Positions 25,701 through 36,087 are shown, counted from the stretch's first letter. The stretch: 64,000 bases of DNA from Seonamhaeicola maritimus (GCF_008056315.1 NZ_VRKQ01000010.1:310001-374000); one strand, 5' to 3'. Notes: a model not told the origin generated them from the sequence alone. Translations and numbers: made by a program.

Positions 25701-26390
25701 TTAAATACCCAATGCCTTTAATAAATTCGGCTTGTAAGTTCTGCCTATTGGGATTTTATTTGCATTTAGAAACACTGTATTTCCAGTGATTTTATCTACA
25801 CATTGACTGTTAATGATAAAAGATTTATGCACTTGTACAAACTGCTTACCTTGAAGTTTTTCAGTCCAGTTTTTTAATGAATCTATAAATGATAGCTTTT
25901 GAGTTTGTGTAACCAAAGTAATGTAGTTTCTATCAGACTCAATGAAAATAATCTCATTAAGCACTATTTTATGCATTGTCTTATCAACATTTAAAAAGAT
26001 AGTTTCTCCTTTGCTTTCTTCTGAAAGTTTCGGAACTTCCATTCTATCCTTTGCCTTATTAATGGCTTTTAAAAACCTGTCAAACGAAAAGGGTTTCACC
26101 AAATAGTCAACAATAGTTCTTAATTCAAAACTACTCACGGCATGCTCTGGATAAGCCGTTGTCATAATGACTACAGGTGGATTTTTAACGGTTTTTATAA
26201 AATCTAACCCAGACATGTCAGGTAAATTTATATCAAGAAAAACCACATCAACCGTATGTGAATTTAAAAACGAATTAGCTTCTATAGCCGCCTTAAAAGT
26301 ATTCACTAATTCTAAACTTGGAATTTTACCTATAAAGTTTTGTAATATTTTTTGAGCCGGTATTTCGTCTTCAATAATAATGCAGGTCAT
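25701..26390 (-). CDS. LytTR-family response regulator
   Basis: This 229-residue protein has a receiver domain (IIIEDEIPAQ; phosphoacceptor Asp53 in FLDINLPDMSG) and a C-terminal LytTR DNA-binding domain (about 125-225, with FIESDRNYITLVT and FVQVHKSFIIN). It lies downstream of a LytS-type kinase on the same strand and is its likely partner. The 131-base gap between the two genes contains a palindromic intergenic repeat. Confidence 0.93.
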   Translation of the reverse strand: MTCIIIEDEIPAQKILQNFIGKIPSLELVNTFKAAIEANSFLNSHTVDVVFLDINLPDMSGLDFIKTVKNPPVVIMTTAYPEHAVSSFELRTIVDYLVKPFSFDRFLKAINKAKDRMEVPKLSEESKGETIFLNVDKTMHKIVLNEIIFIESDRNYITLVTQTQKLSFIDSLKNWTEKLQGKQFVQVHKSFIINSQCVDKITGNTVFLNANKIPIGRTYKPNLLKALGI

Positions 26391-26418
26391 CTATTATTTT
26401 CTTTATTTCAATTGTTAT

Positions 26419-26507
26419 CGTCATTCTGAATTTATTTCAGAATCACATCCTAAAATTATGAGAACCTGAAATACTGAAATAAATTCAGCACAGGCAAGTT
26501 CAGGTTG
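26419..26507. repeat. Palindromic intergenic repeat (flavobacterial 'ttcag' type)
   Basis: The arms at 26426-26440 (CTGAATTTATTTCAG) and 26474-26488 are exact 15-base reverse complements. A second, overlapping pairing AACCTGAA (26463-26470) with TTCAGGTT (26499-26506) is possible. The pattern 'cgtcattctgaa...ttcag...' resembles the dispersed palindromic sequences I know from intergenic regions of flavobacterial genomes. No second copy is seen in this window. Confidence 0.65.
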
Positions 26508-26521
26508 ATGTAAACAGCAAT

Positions 26522-27490
26522 TTATAATAATTCTATTTTTAAATATACTTTAAAAGTCTCTCCCTTTTCAATATTAAACTCATAGGCATCTTCATAAATC
26601 AACTCCAATCTTTTTTCAAGATTTTGTAGTCCAATTTTAAAACTACCCACTTCATTTACATCTTTAAATCCATTTTCACACACACATACTAAAACACCAT
26701 CTTCAACCTTAATAAGAATAGAAATATCATTATTTAAAGCACTATGCTTAAATGCATTTTCAATAATAGTAATCAATAGTAACGGCGCTATTTGATACTC
26801 ATAAGAATCTATCTCCTTCTTATATAAAATCTCTTTAACACCCTCAACACGTATCTTCTGAAACTTAATATAATTATCAATAAACTGAACCTCTTTTTCT
26901 AAGGAAACCTTTTTTGAATTACTCTCATATAACACATGTTTTAAATTATCAGAAAGCATCAAAATCATATCAGGAACTTCATTAGGCTTCTCAAAAGAAT
27001 ACGAATAAATTGTGTTCAAATTATTGAATAGCACATGCGGATTTATCTGAGATTTTAAAAACTTTAATTCCATTTCTACATGCTCTTTTTTAATGGCTTC
27101 AACCTTTTCTTGTTCATCTAAAAATCTGTATAACATCCAAACAAACGAGAAGAAAATTAATGGCACTAAAGACTGCCATAAATAGTCGCTCAAGCATTTA
27201 AAAACAGTACATCCGCATTGGGCAAATGTGTAACAATATAATTGTGTGGCTAAAAATGAAATGATGGCGAACACAAAAATATACATCACATACATTCTCT
27301 TCTTTACAAAAAAAGGTAGCAGCCATAAATTGTTGGCATAAACTATTATTACCAAAAGGAATAAGTATTGAAGAAATGGATTTTCTTTCCAATAGAAATC
27401 AGAAAAAACAAAAAGTGATACAAACACAAATAGCATCCAAAACAGAATGTGCACTAAAGCTTGGGAAACATGTTTATTGATGATTCGCAT
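26522..27490 (-). CDS. LytS/YehU-type sensor histidine kinase
   Basis: The protein has about 322 residues. Four predicted membrane helices in the N-terminal ~125 residues are followed by a His_kinase (LytS-type) domain with LKSQINPHVLFNNLNTIYS (the phosphoacceptor His follows NP) and a HATPase domain with IIENAFKHS. The ATG at 27490 (MRIINKH) resembles the usual start for this family; ATG 27526 and TTG 27529 would add a short hydrophobic extension. Its partner is the LytTR regulator downstream. Confidence 0.9.
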   Translation of the reverse strand: MRIINKHVSQALVHILFWMLFVFVSLFVFSDFYWKENPFLQYLFLLVIIVYANNLWLLPFFVKKRMYVMYIFVFAIISFLATQLYCYTFAQCGCTVFKCLSDYLWQSLVPLIFFSFVWMLYRFLDEQEKVEAIKKEHVEMELKFLKSQINPHVLFNNLNTIYSYSFEKPNEVPDMILMLSDNLKHVLYESNSKKVSLEKEVQFIDNYIKFQKIRVEGVKEILYKKEIDSYEYQIAPLLLITIIENAFKHSALNNDISILIKVEDGVLVCVCENGFKDVNEVGSFKIGLQNLEKRLELIYEDAYEFNIEKGETFKVYLKIELL

Positions 27491-27710
27491 ATCGAAATTG
27501 AAAATACTCAGAAAACCTATAAACATCAAAAGTTATGTACAAAATATCATTTTACAGTTACCAACGTCAATTTTTGGCGTTCGTAAATCTATTTATTGCA
27601 TTGACATAGTCAAACAAGGTATCTGTCCAGATTGTTAGAATTTAATAATATCCTATGATATATTTGATTATCAATTGTTAAACTAACAGTTTTCAAATCA
27701 TCAATTTAAT

Positions 27711-27735
27711 TGGGTTAACTTAATTGGTTAACCCA
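27711..27735 (-). terminator. Hairpin at the end of the lhgO gene
   Basis: A 9-bp stem, TGGGTTAAC (27711-27719) with GTTAACCCA (27727-27735), covers the last codons and stop of lhgO. It lacks a strong T tract, so termination is only likely. Confidence 0.5.
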
Positions 27736-28951
27736 AATTAAAATGCTTTGTAGCCATTTCACAAATACTATCCCCAATGGCTAAACATGCGGTAGCAGCA
27801 GGTGATGGTGCATTTAACACATGAATACTTTTGTCTTTATATTCAATTCTAAAATCGTCTTGCATAGAACCATCTTCTTTTAATAACATAGCTCTTACGC
27901 CAGCTCTACCAGGTTCAATATCCCCCATGGTCAGTGATGGAATTAAACGTTGTAGAGTTGTTAAGAATTTTCTTTTTGAAAAGGCTCTTCTATATTCATT
28001 AATTGCGAAACCGGTATGATTTTTAAGTAAGTTCCATGTCCCTGAATAAGTTAATGCATCAACCGTATCCTTTAAGCTAAAATCTGTCTTACCGTAACCC
28101 TCTCGTTTAAAGGTTATAACCGCATTGGGTCCACACTCAACATCTCCATTAACCATTCTGGTAAAATGCACACCTAAGAAAGGAAATGCAGGATTAGGCA
28201 CTGGGTAAATTAAATTCCTCACTTTATTTTTCGCTGCATCGGTTAGGTTATAATAGTCCCCACGGAAACCAACTACCCGCTCCTTGAGTCTTACATTATC
28301 CTTTTTTGCCAATCGGTCTGCCTGCAAACCACCACAGAAAATCATGTGTTTAGTAGTATACCTGTTTTTTGAAGTTACTACTTCAGTGGTATCCATCCCA
28401 TGTGAATAATCAATAACTTTTTCTCCCAAAACAATCTTACTGTTTGGTTGTTTTGATACAACAATATCTGCAAAGGTTTCGGTTGCCCCTTTAAAATCAA
28501 TAATACCTGTACAAGGCACCCAAATACCGCCAATGCTTTCTACATGAGGCTCAATATCCTTTAATTGGTGGGCATCAATTTTTTCAATACCCTCAGTATT
28601 ATTAGCTAATCCGTTATTGAAGATTTTGTCTAAAAAAGGTAATTCACATTTATCAACTGCGGCTACCACTTTTCCGCAAACGTCATGTTTTACCTTATGC
28701 TTTTTTGCAAAATCCACCAATTCTTTTCTTCCAACAACACAGTTTTTTGCTTTAGCAGAACCAGGTTTATAGTACAAACCTGAATGTATAACACCTGAAT
28801 TATTTCCAGTTTGATGCGCTGCCAAACTGTTTTCTTTTTCAATAAGAAGAATTTTTAAAGAAGGAAAACTAATCTGTAATTTATAAGCTGTTGCAGCTCC
28901 TACAATGCCACCACCAACAATAGTAATATCATATGTTTTTTGAGTATTCAA
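27728..28951 (-). CDS. lhgO: L-2-hydroxyglutarate oxidase
   Basis: This 407-residue FAD-dependent oxidoreductase of the DAO/GlpO fold has the dinucleotide-binding motif IVGGGIVGAATAYKL (about 11-25). The substrate-side segments HQTGNNSGVIHSGLYYKPGS and YPVPNPAFPFLGVHFTRM are characteristic of LhgO/YgaF. It oxidises L-2-hydroxyglutarate to 2-oxoglutarate, passing electrons to the membrane quinone pool. It lies 10 bases after the MutS-like gene on the same strand and is probably co-transcribed with it. Confidence 0.92.
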   Translation of the reverse strand: MNTQKTYDITIVGGGIVGAATAYKLQISFPSLKILLIEKENSLAAHQTGNNSGVIHSGLYYKPGSAKAKNCVVGRKELVDFAKKHKVKHDVCGKVVAAVDKCELPFLDKIFNNGLANNTEGIEKIDAHQLKDIEPHVESIGGIWVPCTGIIDFKGATETFADIVVSKQPNSKIVLGEKVIDYSHGMDTTEVVTSKNRYTTKHMIFCGGLQADRLAKKDNVRLKERVVGFRGDYYNLTDAAKNKVRNLIYPVPNPAFPFLGVHFTRMVNGDVECGPNAVITFKREGYGKTDFSLKDTVDALTYSGTWNLLKNHTGFAINEYRRAFSKRKFLTTLQRLIPSLTMGDIEPGRAGVRAMLLKEDGSMQDDFRIEYKDKSIHVLNAPSPAATACLAIGDSICEMATKHFNLG

Positions 28952-28961
28952 AACTTAGATT

Positions 28962-30731
28962 TTACACAATATCCATTTTCTTTAACAGAAAAGATGCATT
29001 CATATTTTGACATACACCCTTTTTTAATTTATAGTCAAAATGCAACTCATCATCAATAATTTCGGCATCAAAATAGTAGTTTTTAACATCTTCCAATTCC
29101 TCTTCAATCTCGCACAAACTCAAATCATGGGTAGCAATAATTCCAGTAGCGTTAGAAGCCACTAATTTCTCCACAAACTTTTTTGAGCCAATAGCTTTAT
29201 CTGTGCTATTGGTTCCTTTTAATATTTCGTCTAAAACAATGAAATAAGGTTCATAAGCGATGGTATCGACAATAAATTTAAGTCTTGTCAACTCTGAAAA
29301 GAAATACGAACTATCATCAGTAAGCGAATCTGTAGTACGCATACTAGTGATTAATTTTACCGGAGAATACTGACTTGTTTCAGCACAAATAGGCAAGCCT
29401 ATATTAGCCATAACAATATGTAAAGACACCGTTCTTAAAAAGGTGCTTTTCCCAGCCATATTTGCCCCTGTAACAATAAAGAATTGCTCATTATCAATAG
29501 TTAAATCACTATCAACTCTTTTGGTTTTATCTAATAACGGATGCCCTAAATTTTCAGCTTTTATAACCGCCCTTTTTTCAACTATTTCAGGAAAAATGAA
29601 ATCAGGGTGATTATAAACATAATTCCCTAAGGAATTATACGCATCAAAAAACGATACCACCTCGAACCAATCTTCCACTTTGTGAGCATACTTTTTAATC
29701 CATGCTTCAATACGAAATGCATTTTTAATATCGGTTAAAAAGAATCCGTTACCAAAAATAGCTCCAATAAGATTGTTTCTATTATCTAAAGCATCTAAAC
29801 CTCTTGATAACTCGTTAAAAATAGCTGATGCTTTTTTAGCTTCGGACTTAATTTTATCTTGTTTTTGTTTCAAAAGGACCGAAGTAAATTCTTCTTCCTC
29901 TATATGTTTAAGTAATTGGGAATATTGCCTAAACGTATCCTTAACTTTATCTGTGTATAAAGACAAAACATTGGTTTTCTTCACATAACGTCCCGTAATC
30001 CCAAGCCCTATAAACAACCAATATCCTAACAGAGAAACATCTACTATATTGAGCAAAATAAATACAAATAAAACAACCGTAGCCACACTAAAACCGATAG
30101 GCAACCACTTCATCATATTTGGAAGAAATGGCTTATAATGCTTTAGCCAATGTATAATCTCTTTTGCGGGAGTTTCAACTGTAACCAAGCTAGATGTTGC
30201 TGAATAATATTGACGCCATTTTGGTTGACTACTTAGTTCCTTTATGGCTTCTTGTCTTATAGGAATCTCTTTTACATTATTCGCCTTTAACAAAGAAGCT
30301 AAAGTTTCGGTTCCTTCATTTATATGTGCTCTATTTATAAATTGAAAAAACGACCCACGACCAAATAAATCGATATCTAAACTGTAAAAGTGTGTTGGGT
30401 CTTGAAACTGTAATCCTCTATCCCTATCATGAAAATTTCCGGAAGCTATTTCTATTTCATCTTCATTAATTTCGACCAAAGCTTCATTAAAAGCCTTTTC
30501 TTGTTTTACATCGGTGTATTTTGAAAGGAGTTTTACAAACACTATAGCACCAACTATACCTATAGATACAGCCAATTGCCAAACATTGAATACCATGTAA
30601 ATACCAAAAACAGTCAAACTAAAAACTAACAAGCGTAATAAACTTAAAGTCACCATTCTTTTTTGGCATGCCTTGGCTTTAGCTTGGTATTTTTTTTGGT
30701 GTTCTTTATAATATTCTATTGGGTTATTCAT
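28962..30731 (-). CDS. Membrane-anchored MutS-family ATPase
   Basis: This 589-residue protein carries a C-terminal MutS ATPase domain with Walker A GANMAGKST (422-430), Walker B FIVLDEILKGTN (497-508) and the MutS-type IIATHDLSLC. Its middle is helical like the MutS lever/core region. It lacks the mismatch-binding N-terminal domain. Instead it has two hydrophobic helices near residues 28-67 and another pair near 208-246, so it is predicted to be a membrane protein. It belongs to an uncharacterised MutS-related group common in Bacteroidota. A role in mismatch repair should not be assumed. Confidence 0.85.
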   Translation of the reverse strand: MNNPIEYYKEHQKKYQAKAKACQKRMVTLSLLRLLVFSLTVFGIYMVFNVWQLAVSIGIVGAIVFVKLLSKYTDVKQEKAFNEALVEINEDEIEIASGNFHDRDRGLQFQDPTHFYSLDIDLFGRGSFFQFINRAHINEGTETLASLLKANNVKEIPIRQEAIKELSSQPKWRQYYSATSSLVTVETPAKEIIHWLKHYKPFLPNMMKWLPIGFSVATVVLFVFILLNIVDVSLLGYWLFIGLGITGRYVKKTNVLSLYTDKVKDTFRQYSQLLKHIEEEEFTSVLLKQKQDKIKSEAKKASAIFNELSRGLDALDNRNNLIGAIFGNGFFLTDIKNAFRIEAWIKKYAHKVEDWFEVVSFFDAYNSLGNYVYNHPDFIFPEIVEKRAVIKAENLGHPLLDKTKRVDSDLTIDNEQFFIVTGANMAGKSTFLRTVSLHIVMANIGLPICAETSQYSPVKLITSMRTTDSLTDDSSYFFSELTRLKFIVDTIAYEPYFIVLDEILKGTNSTDKAIGSKKFVEKLVASNATGIIATHDLSLCEIEEELEDVKNYYFDAEIIDDELHFDYKLKKGVCQNMNASFLLKKMDIV

Positions 30732-30759
30732 GAAGTTTCAATTGTGGATTAAAGAAACA

Positions 30760-30786
30760 AAAAAGCCCTGAAAAATCAGAGCCTTT
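30760..30786 (-). terminator. Terminator after the zinc metallopeptidase gene
   Basis: Read on the minus strand, AAAAGGCTCTGA pairs with TCAGGGCTTTT (one bulged G and one G-T pair) and a T run follows. Confidence 0.7.
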
Positions 30787-30808
30787 TATAAGTTATAATT
30801 TGAAAATA

Positions 30809-31501
30809 TTAGTCTCTACCAAAAACTTGTAGTGCCCAATATAATAAGTTAGCTAATGCTCCAATAGCTGCTACTAAATAGGTTCTTGCAGCCCACTTAA
30901 GAGCATCTTCAGATCCTTTATATTCTTCTTGTGACACAATGTTCTTATTTTGTAACCAAGCTAATGCACGGTTACTAGCATCATACTCTACAGGCAATGT
31001 AATAAAACTAAACACCGTTGCGAATCCCATCATAACCAATCCAGCCACAGCAACCCACCAGCCTAATCCTAAACCAGCAGCTCCACCAAGAATAAGTCCA
31101 CCAATGACTAACCATTGAGACATTCCTGAACTTACACTCACCACCGGCACTAATGTAGATCGCATTTGCAACCAACTATAAGCTTGTGCATGCTGAACAG
31201 CGTGACCACACTCATGAGCCGCAACAGCCGCAGCAGCTGCATTACGTTGATGATAAACAGCTTCACTTAAATTAACGGTTTTATTTTTTGGATTATAATG
31301 ATCTGTCAATTTTCCTGGAGTGGAAATAACCTCAACATCATAAATACCATGGTCTGCCAACATTTTTTGAGCCACTTCTGCACCACTCATACCATTGCGT
31401 AATTGTACTTTAGAATATTTATCAAACTTTCGTTTTAAAGTATTACTAACTGCCCAACTTACTAAAGCAATAGCTCCTATTAATATATAATATCCAAACA
31501 T
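30809..31501 (-). CDS. YugP-type membrane zinc metallopeptidase
   Basis: This 230-residue protein has an N-terminal membrane helix, the zinc-binding HECGHA motif (HExxH) near residue 105, and several hydrophobic helices around residues 125-170. It fits the 'zinc metallopeptidase' family (PF04298, YugP). The motif EYDASNRAL further on may supply the third ligand. The substrate is unknown; activity in or at the inner membrane is inferred. It has its own terminator. Confidence 0.9.
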   Translation of the reverse strand: MFGYYILIGAIALVSWAVSNTLKRKFDKYSKVQLRNGMSGAEVAQKMLADHGIYDVEVISTPGKLTDHYNPKNKTVNLSEAVYHQRNAAAAAVAAHECGHAVQHAQAYSWLQMRSTLVPVVSVSSGMSQWLVIGGLILGGAAGLGLGWWVAVAGLVMMGFATVFSFITLPVEYDASNRALAWLQNKNIVSQEEYKGSEDALKWAARTYLVAAIGALANLLYWALQVFGRD

Positions 31502-31571
31502 AATGTCTTTTTTAAATTTATAGTAAATATAACAATAATTGCACCACTTTATAAGGCATGAAACTTTGTCA

Positions 31572-31612
31572 TAAAAAAGACTCTAACAAACTAATTATAG
31601 TTTATTAGAGTC
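31572..31612 (-). terminator. Terminator of the alanine dehydrogenase gene
   Basis: GACTCTAA (31579-31586) pairs with TTAGAGTC (31605-31612). On the minus strand a T-rich tract follows directly at 31572-31578. Confidence 0.75.
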
Positions 31613-31640
31613 AATTAACCTTTTAACAACTTAACTATCA

Positions 31641-32741
31641 CTAAGCCATTTCGAATTCTAAATCGAAGGCTTCAGCAATTTCTTTATATACAATTTTACC
31701 ATGTACTACGTTTAACCCTTTAGCCAAAGACGCATTGTTTTCACAAGCTTTTTCCCATCCTTCGTTTGCTAACTTAATTACGTATGGCAATGTAACATTT
31801 GTTAAACCTACTGTTGATGTATAAGGTACAGCCCCCGGCATATTAGCAACCGAATAATGTACCACGTCATCAATAATATAGGTAGGCTCTTCATGTGTGG
31901 TTGGTCTTGTAGTTTCAAAACAACCACCTTGATCTACAGCTACATCAACAATTACTGTTCCTGGCCGCATTTCTTTAAGCATGTCTCTAGTGATTAACTT
32001 AGGTGCTTTTGCTCCTTTAAGTAATACACCGCCAATAATTAAATCTGTTTGTGGCAAATGTCTTCTAATATTATATTCACTTGAAAACTCTGTATGTACA
32101 TTCTCAGGCATGATATTAGCAATATGACGCAATTGCTTCATATTAACATCCATGATTGTAACATTAGCACCTAATCCTGCAGCCATTTTCGCTGCCTGAA
32201 TACCAACAATACCACCGCCTAAAACTAATACATGTGCAGGAGGCACTCCAGGAATACCACCCAATAATATACCACGACCTTTAATTGGTTTTTCTAAATA
32301 TTTGGCTCCTTGTTGAATTGACATTCTTCCTGCCACTTCAGACATTGGAATTAACAATGGTAAAGATCCATCAGCGTCCTCAACAGTTTCATAAGCAATA
32401 CAAACTGCTTTACTTTCAATCATAGCATCTGTAAGCGCTTCACTTGATGCGAAGTGGAAATACGTAAATACCGTATGATGAGATTTAATCAAAGCATACT
32501 CTTTTTCAATAGGTTCTTTAACCTTTACAATCATTTCTGCCGCAGCATACACATCCTCAATAGTATCAAGAATAATAGCACCTGCTTTCACATAATCTTC
32601 ATTAAAAAAACCACTACCAAAACCAGCATCTTTCTGCACAAAAACAGTATGATTTCTTTTGGTTAATTCGAACACTCCAGAAGGCGTCATACCAACTCTG
32701 TTCTCATTATTTTTAATTTCAATAGGAACACCAATTTTCAT
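31641..32741 (-). CDS. ald: Alanine dehydrogenase
   Basis: This 366-residue protein begins MKIGVPIEIKNNENRVGMTP, the pyruvate/substrate-binding N-terminus of alanine dehydrogenase, with a catalytic His in the HTVFTYFHFA segment. The NAD-binding loop is VLVLGGGIVGIQAAKMAAGLGA. It interconverts alanine with pyruvate and ammonia. It is a single-gene unit with its own -7 element and terminator. The Lrp-type regulator 13 kb to the left is a candidate controller by analogy only. Confidence 0.94.
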   Translation of the reverse strand: MKIGVPIEIKNNENRVGMTPSGVFELTKRNHTVFVQKDAGFGSGFFNEDYVKAGAIILDTIEDVYAAAEMIVKVKEPIEKEYALIKSHHTVFTYFHFASSEALTDAMIESKAVCIAYETVEDADGSLPLLIPMSEVAGRMSIQQGAKYLEKPIKGRGILLGGIPGVPPAHVLVLGGGIVGIQAAKMAAGLGANVTIMDVNMKQLRHIANIMPENVHTEFSSEYNIRRHLPQTDLIIGGVLLKGAKAPKLITRDMLKEMRPGTVIVDVAVDQGGCFETTRPTTHEEPTYIIDDVVHYSVANMPGAVPYTSTVGLTNVTLPYVIKLANEGWEKACENNASLAKGLNVVHGKIVYKEIAEAFDLEFEMA

Positions 32742-32778
32742 AAGGCAAATGTTTTAAAAATTATTAATTAAAAATGCA

Positions 32779-32786
32779 CGCAAAAC
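32779..32786 (-). promoter_or_regulatory. Bacteroidota -7 promoter element of ald
   Basis: On the minus strand this reads TAGTTTTG followed by CG, matching TAnnTTTG. It ends 37 bases before the ald start codon. Confidence 0.45.
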
Positions 32787-32958
32787 TAAAATAAATGATT
32801 GACATATTATTTATATAATCCATTTTTTTTATTTTATTCATAATTTATTTAACTTTAATTTATGAATCATATAAAATATATCGATTTACAAGTGTTTATT
32901 TACGCATTCTTCAATAGGACGTTCGTGCAAAATAAAACCCCTAATTTTTAAGAAAAGT

Positions 32959-33237
32959 TTATGATTTTTTACTGTACTTTACTTTGAAATACAACAATAA
33001 AAAAGAAGAAATGATAGTAACCGAATTTGCCAAAATCATGGCAATACTTTTTACCAAAATACCGTAAATAAGCCAGAATAGAATACCAATAAAAAAGATA
33101 AGAAACATGGGTAAGGAAAATGACTCCACATCTTTAGTTTTCCAGGTTTTAAACACCTGTGGTAAAAAAGCCGATGTAGTCAAAACAGCAGCTATTAAAC
33201 CAATGATTTCAATGTAGTCTATGTTGAAACCTTCCAT
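32959..33237 (-). CDS. SemiSWEET-type sugar transporter
   Basis: This 92-residue protein has three predicted membrane helices and the PQ-loop motif LPQVFKTWKTKDVESFSLPMF (around residues 25-45). This is the half-transporter architecture that dimerises in bacterial SemiSWEETs to move small sugars down a gradient. The sugar cannot be told from the sequence. It lies after leuS on the same strand, separated by a terminator-like hairpin. Confidence 0.88.
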   Translation of the reverse strand: MEGFNIDYIEIIGLIAAVLTTSAFLPQVFKTWKTKDVESFSLPMFLIFFIGILFWLIYGILVKSIAMILANSVTIISSFLLLYFKVKYSKKS

Positions 33238-33250
33238 GTTAATAAATAAA

Positions 33251-33271
33251 AATCCCGTTGATAACGGAATT
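33251..33271 (-). terminator. Terminator of leuS
   Basis: A 9-bp stem, AATCCCGTT (33251-33259) with AACGGAATT (33263-33271), includes one G-T pair. On the minus strand it is followed by TTTTTATTTATT. Confidence 0.75.
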
Positions 33272-33273
33272 AG

Positions 33274-36087
33274 TTAACCCACTATATTCACAATCTTACC
33301 GGGAACAACAATCACCTTTTTAGGTGTGCGTCCTTGAAGTTGGTCTTTTGTTTTATCAAAATCTAAAACTGCTGCCTCTATATCATCTTTACTCATGTCT
33401 AATGGTAACTCCAAAGTAAAACGCATTTTACCATTAAATGAGATTGGGTAATTCTTTGTACTTTCTACCAAATGACTTTCATCAAACTCTGGAAATGATG
33501 CGGTTGAAATTGAGCCTTCATTACCTAAAGCATCCCAAAGTTCTTCTGCAACATGAGGTGCATAAGGTGATATTAAAACTAAAAGTGGTTCTAGAATATC
33601 TTTTGATGTACACTTTTGTGCTGTTAATTCATTAACGGCAATCATGAAGGTTGACACAGAAGTATTGAATGAGAAATTCTCAATATCTTCTTCTACCTTT
33701 TTGATGGTTTTATGAAGCGTTTTTAAGCTGTCTTTTGTTGGTTCTGCATCAGTTACTTTAAGTCCATTGTCATCAAAATACAATTTCCATAATTTCTTTA
33801 AGAAACCATGAACCCCTGTAATACCAGCTGTATTCCAAGGTTTGTATTGCTCTAATGGCCCCAAGAACATTTCGTAAAGACGTAAACTGTCTGCTCCGTA
33901 TCGTTCACAAATATTGTCTGGGTTTACTACGTTATATTTGGATTTGGACATTTTTTCAACGTCTCTACCAACCTTATAAACTCCATCCTCTAATATAAAT
34001 TCGGCATCCTTAAATTCAGGACGCCAGTTTTTAAAGGCTTCAATATCTAGTTCATCAGAAGAGTTCACGAAGGATACATCAGCATGAATAGGTTGCACCT
34101 CTAAATCACCAATCAATCCCTTAGACAAGAATTTATTCTCACCCTCAACACGATAAACAAAAGCACTCGTCCCCAAAATCATTCCCTGATTTATCAGCTT
34201 TTTAGCATACTCGTCATGGTTTACATAGCCTTTATCAAACATAAACTTTTGCCAAAAACGAGAGTACAACAAGTGTCCTGTTGCATGTTCAGAACCACCT
34301 ATGTATAAATCTACCTGCTGCCAATAATCAATAGCTTCTTTTGAGAAGATAGCATCTTCATTATTTGGGTCCATGTATCTATTAAAATACTGCGAACTTC
34401 CTGCCCACCCAGGCATGGTATTTAACTCTAATGGGAATACACTAGTGTGATTTATCTTTTCATTCTCAACTACCGAATTAGTTTCCGTACACCAAGCCCA
34501 AACCGTTGCATTTCCCAATGGTGGCTCTCCGGTTTCGGTTGGTAAATATTTTTCAACTTCTGGTAATTCAATTGGTAAATGTTCCGTGTCAATCATTTGA
34601 GGTAGACCATTCACATAATACACTGGAAATGGCTCTCCCCAATAACGTTGACGACTAAATACTGCATCACGTAAACGGTAATTGGTTTTTCCTTCGCCTT
34701 GACCCAATTGTTCCAACTCGTAAATAACGCGTTTGGTGGCCTTTTTATAATTCATGCCATTAATGAAATCACTATTGGCAATAATGGTTTTATCTTTATC
34801 TGCAAATGCTTCTTCAGAAATATCAACACCATCAAAAATATTTGGAATTTCAATTCCAAAATGTTTTGCAAAATCGTAATCGCGTTGGTCTCCACATGGC
34901 ACAGACATTACCGCACCGGTTCCGTAACCAGCCAAAACATAATCACCAATCCAGATTGGAATAGGTTCTTTTGTAAAAGGGTGTTCTGCATAGGCACCTG
35001 TAAATGCACCAGTAATGGTTTTCACATCTGCCATTCTATCACGCTCACTACGTTTTGCAGTGGCTTGAATATAAGCTTCAACTTCAGGTTTTTGTTCAGG
35101 TGTTGTGATTTTAGACACTAAGTCATGTTCAGGAGCCAAAGTCATAAAACTTACTCCAAAAATGGTATCAGGTCTGGTTGTAAAAACGTCAATAACAGTA
35201 TCATGGTTGTTTACATTAAATGTAACAGACGCCCCAACGGATTTTCCAATCCAGTTTCGTTGACTTTCTTTTAAAGAATCTGTCCAGTCAATAGTATCTA
35301 AACCTTGAAGTAACCTTTCCGCATAAGCCGAAATACGCATACTCCATTGTGTCATTTTCTTTCTAATAACCGGATGCCCTCCACGTTCAGAAACACCATT
35401 AACTATTTCATCATTCGCCAACACCGTTCCCAAAGCAGGACACCAGTTAACTTCGGTTTCGGCTAAATATGTTAATCTATATTGTAATAGGATGTCTTGT
35501 TGTTCTTCTAAAGACAAACCATTCCATGCTTCAGCAGTAAACGCTTCTACATCATCATCGCAAGCGGCATTTACATTCGCATTTCCTTCAGAAGCAAAAA
35601 CTTTTACTAATTCCGAAATAGCTTCGGCTTTAGTAGTATCGTAATTAAACCAAGATTCAAACAATTGAATAAACACCCATTGCGTCCATTTGTAATATTT
35701 CGGATCGGATGTTCTAACCTCACGAGACCAATCGAAAGAAAATCCAATTTGGTCTAACTGACGACGATATGTTGCAATGTTCTCCTTAGTTGTAATTGCA
35801 GGATGTTGTCCTGTTTGAATAGCATATTGTTCAGCAGGCAAACCAAAAGAATCGTAACCTTGTGGGTGTAAAACATTAAACCCTTTATGACGTTTGTAAC
35901 GTGCATAAATATCGGAAGCAATATACCCTAATGGATGTCCAACATGCAGTCCTGCACCACTTGGATAAGGAAACATATCTAAAACATAATATTTAGGTTT
36001 CTCAGAGTTATTTTCAGCTTTAAACGTTTGGTTTTTTGCCCAATAGTCTTGCCACTTCTTCTCGATTGTATTGAAATCGTATCTCAT
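33274..36087 (-). CDS. leuS: Leucyl-tRNA synthetase
   Basis: This 937-residue class I synthetase has the HIGH motif as HVGHP in [15 protein letters not shown] (about residues 41-55) and KMSKS as EKMSKSKYN. It has a large CP1 editing domain containing [12 protein letters not shown]. Its length includes the insertions usual for Bacteroidota LeuRS. It charges tRNA-Leu and edits mischarged products. No leader-peptide or T-box-like structure is visible upstream. Confidence 0.97.
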   Translation of the reverse strand: MRYDFNTIEKKWQDYWAKNQTFKAENNSEKPKYYVLDMFPYPSGAGLHVGHPLGYIASDIYARYKRHKGFNVLHPQGYDSFGLPAEQYAIQTGQHPAITTKENIATYRRQLDQIGFSFDWSREVRTSDPKYYKWTQWVFIQLFESWFNYDTTKAEAISELVKVFASEGNANVNAACDDDVEAFTAEAWNGLSLEEQQDILLQYRLTYLAETEVNWCPALGTVLANDEIVNGVSERGGHPVIRKKMTQWSMRISAYAERLLQGLDTIDWTDSLKESQRNWIGKSVGASVTFNVNNHDTVIDVFTTRPDTIFGVSFMTLAPEHDLVSKITTPEQKPEVEAYIQATAKRSERDRMADVKTITGAFTGAYAEHPFTKEPIPIWIGDYVLAGYGTGAVMSVPCGDQRDYDFAKHFGIEIPNIFDGVDISEEAFADKDKTIIANSDFINGMNYKKATKRVIYELEQLGQGEGKTNYRLRDAVFSRQRYWGEPFPVYYVNGLPQMIDTEHLPIELPEVEKYLPTETGEPPLGNATVWAWCTETNSVVENEKINHTSVFPLELNTMPGWAGSSQYFNRYMDPNNEDAIFSKEAIDYWQQVDLYIGGSEHATGHLLYSRFWQKFMFDKGYVNHDEYAKKLINQGMILGTSAFVYRVEGENKFLSKGLIGDLEVQPIHADVSFVNSSDELDIEAFKNWRPEFKDAEFILEDGVYKVGRDVEKMSKSKYNVVNPDNICERYGADSLRLYEMFLGPLEQYKPWNTAGITGVHGFLKKLWKLYFDDNGLKVTDAEPTKDSLKTLHKTIKKVEEDIENFSFNTSVSTFMIAVNELTAQKCTSKDILEPLLVLISPYAPHVAEELWDALGNEGSISTASFPEFDESHLVESTKNYPISFNGKMRFTLELPLDMSKDDIEAAVLDFDKTKDQLQGRTPKKVIVVPGKIVNIVG

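Noticed and set aside
32742-32958. A hidden RNA gene in the AT-rich gap between ald and the SemiSWEET gene.
   Set aside because: No tRNA-like fold, no strong hairpin and no conserved motif beyond the ald promoter element can be seen.
34699-35121. A 140-residue reading frame on the plus strand within leuS.
   Set aside because: It is antisense to an intact, well-conserved leuS coding region, has an odd composition and no family features.
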